From Azorinus chamasolen (Eukaryota > Mollusca > Bivalvia > Cardiida > Solecurtidae): DNA of 64,000 bases. The notes under the pieces were generated by a model. That model searched no databases, was not told where the DNA came from, and saw nothing but the letters and a program-made list of their open reading frames with translations. Made by a program: the position numbers and the translations under genes. The stretch spans positions 60,943,071 to 61,007,070 of the forward strand of contig OY755241.1 in the NCBI GenBank assembly GCA_963576725.1, given 5' to 3'. Shown one piece after another: positions 42,300 to 53,114 of this stretch (its first letter is position 1; each line of letters starts with the position of its first letter).

Positions 42300-42700
42300 G
42301 TTGTTGATGTTTGAACAGACTCAATAAAACCGAGTCTGCAATTTTCTCTTTTTGCATTTCTACTTTTGCTTTCGAAGGATCACCCATTTTCAGATTATAT
42401 GTACTTCACAACAGCAGGTGTTAAGTGCTTGTGTGGCGGCCGTAAAAAGTCGCCCCATACTTCATTCTCAGTATTATATTTTCTGGTCCTTCGGGATCAT
42501 AAGTTTTGATGTTATTAGTTTTGAAAATTGAATACTGCTTAAGCCGGTGCTAGGGGGCGTGAGTAGTGTTGCAGGGCGTGAGTAGTGTTGCACTTTAAAT
42601 TACTACTCATGAACAGACTCAATAAAACCGAGTCTGCAATTTTCTCTTTTTGCATTTCTACTTTTGCTTTCGAAGGATCACCCATTTTCAGATTATATTT
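42300..42700 (+). repeat. Repeat C, diverged subfamily, 1.4 units
   Basis: gactcaataaaaccgagtct appears at 42317 and about 42615 with the rest of a C unit between. Differs from other copies in ending 'ggatcacccattttcagat', as does the 52.4-kb copy. Confidence 0.75.
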
Positions 42701-42858
42701 ACTTCCGATTGCTAATTCTCGCGAATTTTCGTATCACGTTCGAATTCGGACCTGTTACCGTTTGTACACCTACAGCTCAAACCATGTTTTGAAGAACGGA
42801 AAACACTTGAAATGCACAAAATAACTTATTATATTAATAAAAAAACAATTTCATGAAA

Positions 42859-43134
42859 ACATTCTCACAAGAAAAGGTCTCATTTAAAAATGATTTCCCT
42901 TTCCCTTGTGCACATATTCAAAACTGGTAAGAGCTTGTTGGTAGTTTTCCATTTGGTGTTAGTCAAGTTCTTGTTTGACTTTAGCATGCAGTTGATACAT
43001 TCTCACAAGAAAAGGTCTCATTTAAAAATGATTTCCCTTTCCCTTGTGCACATATTCAAAACTGGTAAGAGCTTGTTGGTAGTTTTCCATTTGGTGTTAG
43101 TCAAGTTCTTGTTTGACTTTAGCATGCAGTTGAT
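42859..43134. repeat. Exact 138-bp tandem duplication
   Basis: 42859-42996 is repeated at 42997-43134 with no difference that I can see. The long frame across it is a duplicate, not a gene. Confidence 0.9.
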
Positions 43135-43775
43135 GAGTTGCATCATTTTTAAGGTAAGAGCCTCATGTTTCTTTGCTATTTATTTTACAAGGAAATAAAA
43201 CATTGCATTGATTTACTTTAAAAAAAATAAAGCTTGGTTGCTACTTTGGGGGCATCACAAACACACTTTTTTCAAAATGGTCTCTGTTTATGTACTAAAG
43301 AAGATTATTTTTTAACTAAATAATATGCAGTGAAAATTCTAGATTCTTAATCTAAATTAAACAAAATTCACACTGGTGAATACCTAGGTTTCATCATTTT
43401 AACTAAGAAATATTTTGCTTATATTAGATTAAATTTATTTGTCAATAAACTGTATCTAGATCTACTCAACAAAATAGAAATCCTGAAAAACTGGCACCAA
43501 TTTTTAAACGATTTTAATTTACCAAGCATAACTGGAGGTTGAAGAGGTACATGCATGTTTATCAATATAGGGTATAACTCACAAACTGTATACAATATAC
43601 TACGAAGCAAAACATTTCAAATATGATTTATACCTTCACTTTGTTGTAAAACAGTTCTTGCATAACACATACTAGTTGTCAAAGACTAATGTTACATGCA
43701 TATACCTAATAGTGAATATGCAAACAGAAATGCTGATGTACAGTTGAGTTGCAGATTCAATCGTTTTGGTTTCAG

Positions 43776-46272
43776 ATTCTGAAGTTACATCGCCGCCAGA
43801 GAAATGTAGCAGAACATCAATCTCTGCTTCCACAAGTACACCTGCAGATGCTGCAACAAGCAAATCTGCCATATCCACAACCAAGCTTGTGATTGCGTCT
43901 ACGAGTCGACCTGCTGATACCACCACAAGCAAACATGTAACTGCATCCACAAATCCACCTGCAGATGCCACCACAAGCAAACCATCTTCATCTGACAGTG
44001 CTGCACCACCTTTCACAGGTGAACAATGCTGTGAATTGGCAACACAATTATTCAGTGAAAAGGATAGTGTTCACAACAGATATCTGTGTCAGAAATCATT
44101 TTGTAATGACCTTAGTGAATCAGAGAAGAAAAGGTTGCTTCCAAAAAAGTTTTTACATAACAAAATGAAAGACTATTGGTGGCTGTCTTTTGTTGAAGGG
44201 CAGGGAATGTTTTGTCTTATTTGTAAGAAACACAATATGAAGCATACTTTGAACAAAAGAGATAAATTTGTTAACATCCCCTCCACTAGGTTTTTAGAAG
44301 ATGCACTGAAAGTACACCAATCATCATCATTACACAAATCTGCTATCCAAACAGAAATGGTTCAGAAGTTATCTGTATTTCATGCAGAAGTATGCAATGA
44401 GCAACAGGTTGAAGTGTCACTGTATGAAAAGGTGTTTTGGGCAAGCTATTTCATTATGAAAAACTTTATGTCAAGCAGAAAATTGTTGCCCCTGTTAGAC
44501 ATGGTAGAGAAAGTTTTTAAATGTACTGATCTGAAATACTTTCAGCACAGATCAGTTGGGGCACAAAGAGAAATATTTCTTACCGTGGGAAGTACAGTGA
44601 GGGGTCAGTAATTGAAAAGGTGGCCAAAGCTAGAGCATTCGGTTTACTTGCAGATGAAGTTGCAGATGAAGTGTCTGACATAAGTGTCAATGAACATTTA
44701 ATTTCATTCATACAGTTCTTTGACCAAGAAGCTGGTAGAGTGAGGACACCATTCCTGTCATGCCAAAATGTTTTGGAAAATTTTTCATCAGCCAATGCCA
44801 ATGCTATCTCCAACCTACTGGTCGATACAATTAATGGCAATGGGTTAGATCTTGGGAAACTAACTGGATTTGCCTCCGATGGAGCGGCTGTAATGTTGGG
44901 TAAAAAGGGTGGTGTAGCAGCTTTATTGCGCAATAAATGTCCTACAATGATCAATGTTCACTGTATGTCATAAGTTAGCACTGCCATGCACTGACAGTAA
45001 TGAAACTATAAAATACATTAAACAAGTTGAGCTTATATTAAGACAGCTTTGGAACTACTTTGAGAACTCACCTAAGAGAATGGCAGAAGTGCTTCAAAAC
45101 GGGTAGCTACTCGCTTGAAAAAAGCTTGTAGAACACGCTGGTTAAGCCTAGATTTCTCTGTCAGTGCAGTTTGCAGTTTACAATGATTACGAAGCAATAC
45201 TCCAGACACTTTCTCAGAGCCAGCATGAAGATGCAACAGCTCTTGGCTTGCTGAAAAAGATGAAGCATATTAAGTTTGTTGGGGTTATCTACATCTTGAA
45301 AGAGATTCTCCCAGAACTTTCAAACCTTTCAAGAGTCTTTCAGACAGATTCCTTCTGCTTCTCATCCATTTTGCCTCAAGTCAATCACACAAAAGACAGA
45401 TTGGACAATATGTTGCAGGAAGAGGTCCCTTTGGTTAAGTTGCAAAGTGATATTGACTCTATATCCAGCATAGGTGAAGAACTCACACTCTCCGCAAGAT
45501 CAATGGATGAAATTCAAAAACTCTTTCGGCAGTACATTCTGGCTCTTAAGGAGAATATTGACAGACGCTTTGTAGAATCATCTGCTGTTGTGAGTGCCTT
45601 TTCAGTTTTCGATCCTCTGACAATACCAAGCAGCTCAAATGATTTAAAAGATTATGGGATCAATGAGTAGCTCATTTCTACAAAGATGATACAGACTTGA
45701 CAGAGCAACTACTCACTGAATGGAGTGGGATGAAGTATCACCTCAGAGACTTTGTGAAACAAAAGATTCCCCAGTCAATTCTTGAAGGGAATAGTAAAAC
45801 AACAAGTACAGTAATTCAGATTTTGTCAGTTCAGGCATACAAACAATTCTTTCCTCATGTAACCTTTATTTCTCTTCCTGTGACAAATGCCTGGCCTGAG
45901 AGAGGGGCAAGTGCTCTGAAAAATATAAAAACAAAACAAAGAAACAGGATACAGAGTGACATGCTTGAGGCCCTGCTTCATGTAAATATAAATGGTCCAG
46001 AATGTAGTGAAGCTGAAGAAACTGTGAGAAAAGCAGTTTCCAACTGGCTGCAAGAAAAAGAAAGAAGAAAGTTGGCAAAACAGAGACCTATTGAACCTAT
46101 AGAACCAAAAAAACCTCAGTATGCTGAGGCCAGTGTACAAACTGATCATGTTTTCCTAGTGGACCATGAAGAAGTGAGACAAGAAATAAATGCTGCTCTG
46201 AAAAAACTCTGTATAGAAGGTTGTGACTCAGAATCTGAGTCTGACTTTGAATGTCAACCCTTTACCCAATAG
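43776..46272 (+). pseudogene. hAT-type transposase gene, exon 2 (frameshifted)
   Basis: Order: Ser/Thr/Ala-rich linker with repeated 'ADATTSK' motifs; zinc-finger-like WWLSFVEGQGMFCLICKKH...HQSSSLHKSA; VFWASYFIMKNFMSSRKLLP; KARAFGLLADEVADEVSD and LGKLTGFASDGAAVMLGKKG (catalytic-core region with SDGA); a C-terminal hAT dimerisation motif LPVTNAWPERGASALKNIKT. Frameshifts at about 44604, 44966, 45107, 45165 and 45668 break it, yet N- and C-terminal frames are long and clean. TTF/BED-finger hAT protein, ZNF862-like in style. Ends at TAG 46270-46272. Confidence 0.7.
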
Positions 46273-46312
46273 CCTCGCTGCCTGTTTCTACTTATGAAGA
46301 CAAGTGACCACT

Positions 46313-46348
46313 TAAAGCAGAATGCACCTTAAGGTGCATTCTGCTTTA
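46313..46348. promoter_or_regulatory. Perfect 36-bp palindrome after the transposase stop
   Basis: Arms of 18 bases (46313-46330, 46331-46348) are perfectly complementary with no loop (taaagcagaatgcacctt and its inverse). It starts 40 bases after the stop codon. Could be an RNA hairpin in the 3' UTR, a protein-binding palindrome or a transposon subterminal feature; function unknown. Confidence 0.85.
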
Positions 46349-46721
46349 CTTTCAGCAAGCTTTAAGCTATGACCTGCTGGGATATAGAAAGTACTTTTTA
46401 TGCTATAATTTATGATTGTATAAATTTTGTAAAAATCTATTTTTTCAAAGGAGGAATAAATAAATGTGCTAAAAGGGAAAGGGAGGGTTAAGCATATGAC
46501 TGTTGCAGTATGTTAGGGAGATTCAGAAGCTCAGGAAAGTGTAAGCAGTCTAGATCATTTAACAGTTACACTAAGTTTTTCACTGATAAAATAACAAAAG
46601 CAAGATTGCTATAAAACTTGTTCTAGAAGAGTTTTAAATCATTTGGTGATTTACCAGTGGAAAGCTTTACTGTTTAAGTTTTGCAAGAATATGAAGTGGG
46701 TAAACAAGCCTCATATAGATT
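46349..46721. other. 3' flank of the hAT-type gene
   Basis: AT-rich, with an AATAAATAAA stretch at 46455-46465 that may serve as a polyadenylation signal. Nothing else recognised. Confidence 0.4.
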
Positions 46722-47366
46722 AACAAGAGGGCCAGAATGGCCCTAAAGCGCTCACCAGACAGTCAGAGGAGAAGATTTTCAAAGTTTTCACTATATGTTT
46801 CTATAGAAAACTAGCCTGCCCTGGGGCGGGGCTCATTTTAACCCAAGAGGCACAATTTATATAACTTTTGTAGAGGACCTGAACATGATGCTATGTGCCA
46901 AATATGAAAGCTGAGAACCTTCCAGTTTTAAGACGAGAAGATTTTCAAAGTTTTCACTATTTGTTTGTATTGAAAACTGCCCACCCCTGGGGTGGGTCAA
47001 TTTTGACCCAAGGGCCATAATTTATATAACTTTTGTAGAGGACCGAACATGATGCTCTGTGCCAAATATGAAAGCTGAGAGACTTCTAGTTTCAGAGAAG
47101 AAGATTTTCAAAGATTTCACTATTTGTTTCTATTGAAAACTGCCCAACCCTGGGGCGAGGCCAATTTTGACCCCAGGGCCATAATTTATATAACTTTTGT
47201 AGAGGACCTGAACATGGTGCTACGTGCCAAATATGAAAGCTGAGAACCTTTTGGTTTCAGAGGAGAAGATTTTCCAAGTTTTACTATATTTTTCTATTGA
47301 AAACAAGGCACCCCGGGGTGGGGCCAATTCTGACCCCATGGCCATAATTTATATAACTTTTGTAGA
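46722..47366 (+). mobile_element. D element 5' part
   Basis: AACAAGAGGGCCAGAATGGC, CGCTCACCAGAC, then three monomers; cut by the LINE B tail at 47367. Its 3' end is not found beyond the LINE, so either deleted or truncated. Confidence 0.7.
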
Positions 47367-47719
47367 ATGAATGAATGGTGTTTTACGGCCCATCGACACT
47401 GATGGTCATATAGAGCCGAATAAATAATGTAAATAAAACTATATGATGAAATCAAATGAAGACAATCTCACTAGATTATGTAAATGTCAGTCCCGATCAA
47501 TAGGATTGTAAATAAAATAAGGACAAAACATAATCGACATTCTAAAAATATACCTTTTAAATTTTAGAATATATATTAATGGCTTTTAAAAAATCAAATA
47601 TTTTTGGTATTTCTACCAGCTCAAACAGTTCCCTCAGGGAATCTGCTTGAAAGAACCTATCTCTGATTAAGATTAAATCGGGACATTCAATGAGAATGTG
47701 CTGAATTGTATAAGGCTCA

Positions 47720-48671
47720 AAACAAAATAAACATTCAGGTTGAACTTCACCTTTCAGTAAAAATGAATGAGTTAAAAAGAATGTCCAATTCTTATTCTGG
47801 CCAATACGACCTCATCACGCCGAATTGGCAAGCATGAACAAAAATGTTCACCTAAAATAGGTTTAACAGCATGGAGCTTGTTATGAATTTCCTCATTCCA
47901 AGACTCCTGCCATTTATATAGAATATGTCTAGTAATTTGTGGTTTGAAATCCGAATACGGTAATCTCATATCAGATTCAGGCGATTCAAGCGCAGACTTC
48001 GCTGCAAGGTCCGCCCTCTCGTTGCCCTGTATTCCACAATGACTAGGTATCCAATAAAATATTACATCTTTTGAATTAGACATTTCATGGTATTTTAAAA
48101 CAAGTTTTTTAATAAGAACATTTTTTGTAGAACATTTACTCAGTGATTGTAAAACAGAAAGAGAATCCGAAAATATTATATGTTTACTATATATAGATTT
48201 TCCAGCAATAAAATCAAGAGCTAAATCAATAGCTTTGATCTCTGCTGAAAAAATGGAGGCATTATCAGGAAGCCGAAATTTTGTCTCTGTGTCATCAGCC
48301 ACAAAGGCAGCTGCGACTCTCTCATCATCTTTTGAACCATCAGTATAAACTTGTTCATAATCTTCAAATCTTGAAATTATTACATTTAAAAAAGAACTGA
48401 ATTCAAGCGAGCTTGTTTCAGACTTTTTATGCCGTGTTAGTTCAAAGATAACTTTTGGTGGTTTAATAGTCCAAGGTGGTATAGATTCAGCTTTAGTCTT
48501 TTCAACTAAAGACAAATCTATATCACTATTTTGAAAACTGTTTTTCATACGTATTCCGAAAGGTGCAATTACCTTTTCCTTAGATTCAAATAAACGTTGA
48601 TATTTAGGTCTAAAAACATTTTTATGAGCGGGATTTGATGGGTTTGAAGCTAATTTAGAGGTATACTGCAT
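47720..48671 (-). pseudogene. LINE B ORF2: RNase H domain and C-terminus
   Basis: RNase H residues in order: QVYTDGSKDDERVAAAF (Asp), SAEIKAIDLALDFIAG (Glu), IIFSDSLSVLQSLSK (Asp), YWIPSHCGIQGNERADLAAK (His/Asp). The C-terminal conserved RRDEVVLARIRIGHS is reached at 47790, where a one-base deletion in a T-run stops the frame; the zinc-knuckle-like CxxC follows in another frame. Confidence 0.85.
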
Positions 48672-48743
48672 GGATAGTTTTTCACGACGAGAGTAAAGTG
48701 ATGGCTCATTCGCCTCAACATATAAACTTTTAGCAGGGATGTC

Positions 48744-49399
48744 CTAAAGGCACCCAAATGCTAAACGTAAACCTTGGTGATGAATTGGATCAAGCATCTG
48801 CAAGTATGATTTCCTTGCAGAGCCATATACAACACTACCATAATCCAGTTTGGACCTCACTAAACTTCTATACAATTTGAGCATTACATTGCGATCTGCA
48901 CCCCATTCGGTATGTGCAAGAACGCGAAGCAATTTCAAAGTTTTCTGGCATTTAGCCTTTAAATATTTAATATGAGGTATAAAGGAAAGTTTTTTGTCAA
49001 AAATGACACCGAGGAAATTTGCCTTGTCTACAACAGGAATGGGATCACCATTCAAGTGCAACTCCGGGTCATTGTGAAATTTTCTCAGTTGACAGAAATG
49101 TACACAATTTGTTTTAGACTTGGAAAATTTAAAACCGTTTTCAGTAGCCCATTTTTGAGCTTTATCAATGGACTGTTGAAGTTGACGTTCAACAGTACGC
49201 ATGTGTTTAGAACGGTAACAAATTAAAAAGTCATCAACATACAATGAACAATCCGTGTCATTAGTAATAGATTGAATATTATTAATTTTAACATTAAATA
49301 GAGTAACTGACAAAATACTTCCTTGTGGAACACCCTGTTTCCTGAAAGAGTAGTTCCAACGCGGACTTGAAATTCCCTATCATTTAAAAAGTTTTCAAT
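48744..49399 (-). pseudogene. LINE B ORF2: reverse transcriptase, motif B onward
   Basis: QGVPQGSILSVTLF (motif B), TDCSLYVDDFLICYRS (motif C, YVDD), NFLGVIFDKKLSFIPHI and KLYRSLVRSKLDYGSVVYGS (thumb). A frameshift before motif B separates it from the NDREFQVRVG segment, and another at about 48740 from the RNase H frame. Confidence 0.85.
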
Positions 49400-50924
49400 A
49401 ACAAGAGGGCCAGAATGGCCCTGAAGCGCTCACCAGACAATCAGAGGAGAATTTTTTCGAAAACTAGCCCGCCTTGGGGCAGGACAGGGCAGGGCAAATT
49501 TTGACCCAGTTTCAGAGAAGAAGATTTTCAAAGATTTCACAATTTGTTTCTATGGGCCAATTTTGACCCCGGGGCCATACTTTATATAACTTTTGTAGAA
49601 GACCTGAACATGATGCTATGTGCCAAATATGAAAGCGGAGAACCTTCAAGTTTCAGAGGAAAAGATTTTCTAGGATTTCACTATTTGTTTCTATTGAAAA
49701 CTGCCCTACCCTGGGGCGGGGCCAATTTTGACCCAGGGCCCATAATTTACATTACTTTTGTAGAGGACCTGAACATGATGCTATGTGCCAAATATGAGAA
49801 GCTGAGAGCCTTCCAGTTTCAGAGGATTTTCAAAGATTTCACTATTAATGTTTCCTAGGGTGGGGCAAACTGCCCGAGGCCCTATTGTCTAACTTTTTGT
49901 CAGAGACCTGCCACATTTATATAACTTTTGTAGAGGACCTGAACATGATGCTTTGTGCCAGTTATGAAAGCTGAGAGCCTTCCAGTTTCAGAGGAGAAGA
50001 TTTTCAAAGTTTGCCATATATGATTCTATTGAAAACTGCCCAGCCCTGGGGCGGGGCCAATTTTGACCCCAGGGCCATAATTTTTATATAACTTTTGTAG
50101 AGGACCTGAACATGATGCTTTGTGCCAGTTATGAAAGCTGAGAGCCTTCCAGTTTCAGAGGAGAAGATTTTCAAAGATTTCACTATTTGTTTCTATTGAA
50201 AACTGCCCACCCCTGGGGCGGGGCCAATTTTGACCCCAGGGCCATAATTTATATAACTTTTGTAGAGGACCTGAACATGATGCTATGTGCCAAATATGAA
50301 AGCTGAGAGCCTTCCAGTTTCAGAGAAGAAGATTTTCAAAGTTTGCACTATATGATTCTATTGAAAACTGCCCACCCCTGGGGCGGGGCCAATTTTGACC
50401 CCAGGGCCATAATTTATATAACTTTTGAAGAGGACCTGAACATGATGCTATGTGCCAAATATGAAAGCTGAGAGCCTTCCAGTTTCAGAGAAGAAGATTT
50501 TCAAAGTTTGCCATATATGATTCTATTGAAAACTGCCCACCCCTGGGGCGGGGCCAATTTGGACCCCAGGGCCATAATTTATATTACTTTTGTAGAGGAC
50601 CTGAACATGATGCTATGTGCCAATTATGAAAGCTGAGAAGCTTCTGGTTTCAGAGGAGAAGATTTTCAAAGTTTTACTATATGTTTCTATTGAAAACAAG
50701 GCACCCCTGGGGCGGGGTCAATTTTGACCCCAGGGGCATAATTTATATAACTTTTGTAGAGGACCTGAATATTATGCTATGTGCCAAAGATGAAAGTTGA
50801 GATCCCTGTAGATTCAGAGGAGAATATTTTTAAAGGTTCAAATTGTGGACGACGCACGATGCACGCCGACGGACAACGGGCGATCACAAAAGCTCACCCT
50901 GAGCACTTTGTGCTCTGGTGAGCT
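49400..50924 (+). mobile_element. D element inserted in LINE B (TSD-free)
   Basis: 1,525 bp from AACAAGAGGGCCAGAATGGC to the terminal hairpin 50891-50924 ending GGTGAGCT. About eight monomers of ~180 bp, those from 50040 on nearly identical to each other. Excising it rejoins 'ttttcaat' with 'aaaaactggaag' and restores the LINE reading frame exactly. Confidence 0.85.
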
Positions 50925-51335
50925 AAAAACTGGAAGTCGACCTTTTATTCCAGATTCATGAAGGTCTTTCATTATGCCATACTTCCAAGTTGTATCGTAA
51001 GCTTTCTCAAGATCAAAGAAGACAGCAACTAAGTGCTCCTTCTTGATGAAAGCTTCGCGAATAAATGTTTCCAACCTAACTAAATGAACATTTGTACTTC
51101 TTTGGCTCCTGAATCCACTTTGATACTCCGTAATGAGGTTGTTGGATTCAAGATACCAAACAAGTATTGCGTTAATCATGCGCTCTAAAGTTTTACATAC
51201 GCAGCTCGTCAAGGCTATGGGACGATAATTATTTATTATGGGACCGTAAAAGAGACCATGAAGGAGAAGTAGATTGCTGACTCTACCAGACATAAAGTAA
51301 CCAGTGATCAAGTCCAACAAGGAGAAGTCCAACAA
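50925..51335 (-). pseudogene. LINE B ORF2: reverse transcriptase fingers and motif A
   Basis: NNYRPIALTSCVCKTLERMI (motif 2), LITEYQSGFRSQRSTNVHLV and LVAVFFDLEKAYDTTWKYGI (motif A with catalytic Asp), then GIKGRLPVF, where the D element interrupts. Upstream of NNYRPI the sequence is not recognisable. A parallel fragment is at 63826-64000. Confidence 0.85.
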
Positions 51336-51780
51336 GGAGATGAACTGAGTATTGGACAGTACTAGACAAGTACAGCTTGGATGTGATAAGAGAGACAGCG
51401 ATAACGTCCAAAATGGAGATGAACTGAGTATTGAACTATCAGCTGACAGTTCAATCAGGTAGAAGATGAGTGTAAGCAGAGCGAAACAGCAGCCATTATA
51501 AGAATGGCATCAGGTGATTGTGACTCCAATAGTGAACCCTTTATCATTTCTGACTCTTGCAGTGAGTCCGATCAATCTGATGTTTTTCCAATGTTAAGCC
51601 AATCACTTGAAGAATTAGACAGTGACTCAGAAGACAGCAGTTACGAGAAAGAAGTTGCAAGGGATGTTTCTAATATTTGTGAAACTTGTTCAAAAATGTC
51701 AGATTTCAAAATGTGGAAAACGCAAGGTCTCAGCTAGAGTATACAATGCCATTCATCCATGTGAATATAATATATTTACC
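51336..51780 (+). other. Unrecognised acidic reading frame
   Basis: A 77-residue frame (51504-51737) starts MASGDCDSNSEPFIISDSCS and is rich in Ser, Asp and Glu (SQSLEELDSDSEDSSYEKEV). Its segment SDVFPMLSQ resembles EVLPMLNQ in the zinc-finger pseudogene at 15.3 kb, so it may be a first exon of that family. Just upstream 'ggagatgaactgagtattg' occurs twice (51340, 51415). Confidence 0.3.
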
Positions 51781-52409
51781 TCGACTAAATGGCAAGTCGG
51801 ATCTTTAATATACTACATGCAAACACAGCAGACCCTGATATAAAGGAGCTGCCTCATCTTGGTTTTCTCTGTTTGCAAATGTTTTAAAATGTTTATCTAT
51901 GGTGTCCAGTTGTTGGCATTTGCTATTGCTTTGGGTTTAGCAGCATAGATACAGACTTCCCATTTGGCGTGCGTATGTATCTCATAAAGCTGCATCTTTA
52001 ATGTTATCTGTTCAAGGTTGAGGGCCATTTTTCCATAAATTTAAAATTGGCTCCTTCTGCAAACAAAAATTCCTATGTCCATAATAATTAGCAATTATGA
52101 CATTATTTCTTTCATGAATATTCATGTAGGAAAGTGTTAACCCATTACTCTATGAATATTCATTGAACATATAATGACACCATTAATATTAATTAGATTT
52201 ATTATGATAGCATGTGTATACGGGAAGTTTTGCCCATTACAGAAACTGGAATCATATTTATATTATACCATAAGCAAACAGAGCAGACCCTGATCAGATA
52301 GTTATCATCTGATCTTGGTCTACTGTGTTTATGGAGTAAGGATTAAAGTCCTACAGATAAACACATATAATTTTTGGGTAAGGTTTTTGTTAAAGTCCAC
52401 TTATTTGCA
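51781..52409. repeat. Two J-type palindromes in AT-rich DNA
   Basis: 51815-51880 (acacagcagaccctgatata ... catcttggttttctctgttt) and 52265-52335 (agcaaacagagcagaccctg ... tgatcttggtctactgtgtt). No gene. Confidence 0.6.
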
Positions 52410-52765
52410 TATCACAACAGCAAGTGTTAGGTGCTTGTGTGGCGGCCGTAAAAAGTCGCCCCGTACTTAATTCTCATTGGAGTTATATTTTCTGGTCCTT
52501 CGGGATCATTAGTTTTCCTGTTATTAGTTCTGAAAATTGAATACTGCTTAAGCCGGTGCTAGGGTGCGTGAGTAGTGTTGCACTTTAAATTACTACTCAT
52601 GAACACTCAATAAAACCGAGTCTGCAATTTTCTTTTTGCATTTCTACTTCTGCTTTCGAGGGATCACCCATTTTCAGAATATATGTACTTCACAACAGCG
52701 GCCGTAAAAAGTTGCCCCGTACTTCATTCTCAGTGTTGTTATATTTGCTGGTCCTTCATTTCATT
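52410..52765 (+). repeat. Repeat C, 1.2 units
   Basis: 'cacaacagcaagtgttaggt' to 'atcacccattttcagaatat' then the start of another unit (gcggccgtaaaaagttgccc). Same subfamily as the intron copy at 42.3-42.7 kb. Confidence 0.75.
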
Positions 52766-52767
52766 TC

Positions 52768-53114
52768 AGAATTATGGCCCATGCCCTTAAAAACTATGCA
52801 AATAGTTTGTCCGCTGTTCTATGGGAAAACTATTTGAGAGATATTAATGAAACTTCACACAAATGTTTAATGCATCAAGCTCTGAAGCTGAGTCAATTCT
52901 AAGGTTCATTTGATTTGCCATTTCGGAGTTATGGCCCTTGTATTTAAAATAAATACTAATACATGCAAATAGTTTGTCCGCTGTTTTCTGGGAAAACTAT
53001 TTGAGAGATATTAATGAAACTTCACACAAATGTTAAATGCATCAAGATATGAAACTGAATTGATTCTGAGAATCGTTTGATTTTTCGTTTCAGAGTTATA
53101 GCCCTTGTCCTTAA
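52768..53114. repeat. Tandem repeat L (~165-bp unit)
   Basis: 'tgcaaatagtttgtccgctg', 'ttgagagatattaatgaaac' and 'gagttatggcccttg' recur; two units here, continuing at 54402-54554, 59641-59695 and 61305-61400. L units are the targets of two D elements and of G copy 2. Confidence 0.75.

Larger units (their letters stand above)
42054..43775 (+). other. Inferred intron of the hAT-type gene
   Basis: Contains 1.4 units of repeat C (42300-42700), an exact 138-bp tandem duplication (42859-43134) and AT-rich DNA. It ends 'tcgttttggtttcag'. The repeat C copy and the duplication are later additions to the intron. Confidence 0.45.
47367..51335 (-). mobile_element. LINE B, longest copy, split by a D element
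   Basis: Minus strand: RT (50925-51335 and 48744-49399), RNase H (47772-48671), 3' UTR and (GAAT)n tail (47367-47770). Lacks the endonuclease and the start of RT, so 5'-truncated at about 51335. The D element at 49400-50924 sits between the motif A and motif B regions. Several single-base indels, for example in the T-run near 47785, make it inactive but recent. Confidence 0.9.

Noticed and set aside
49400..50924. Calling D elements canonical Helitrons
   Set aside because: The ends lack 5'-TC and a clear CTRR, and insertion is not at A^T. Only the absence of TSD and the hairpins fit, so only a Helentron-like possibility is kept.
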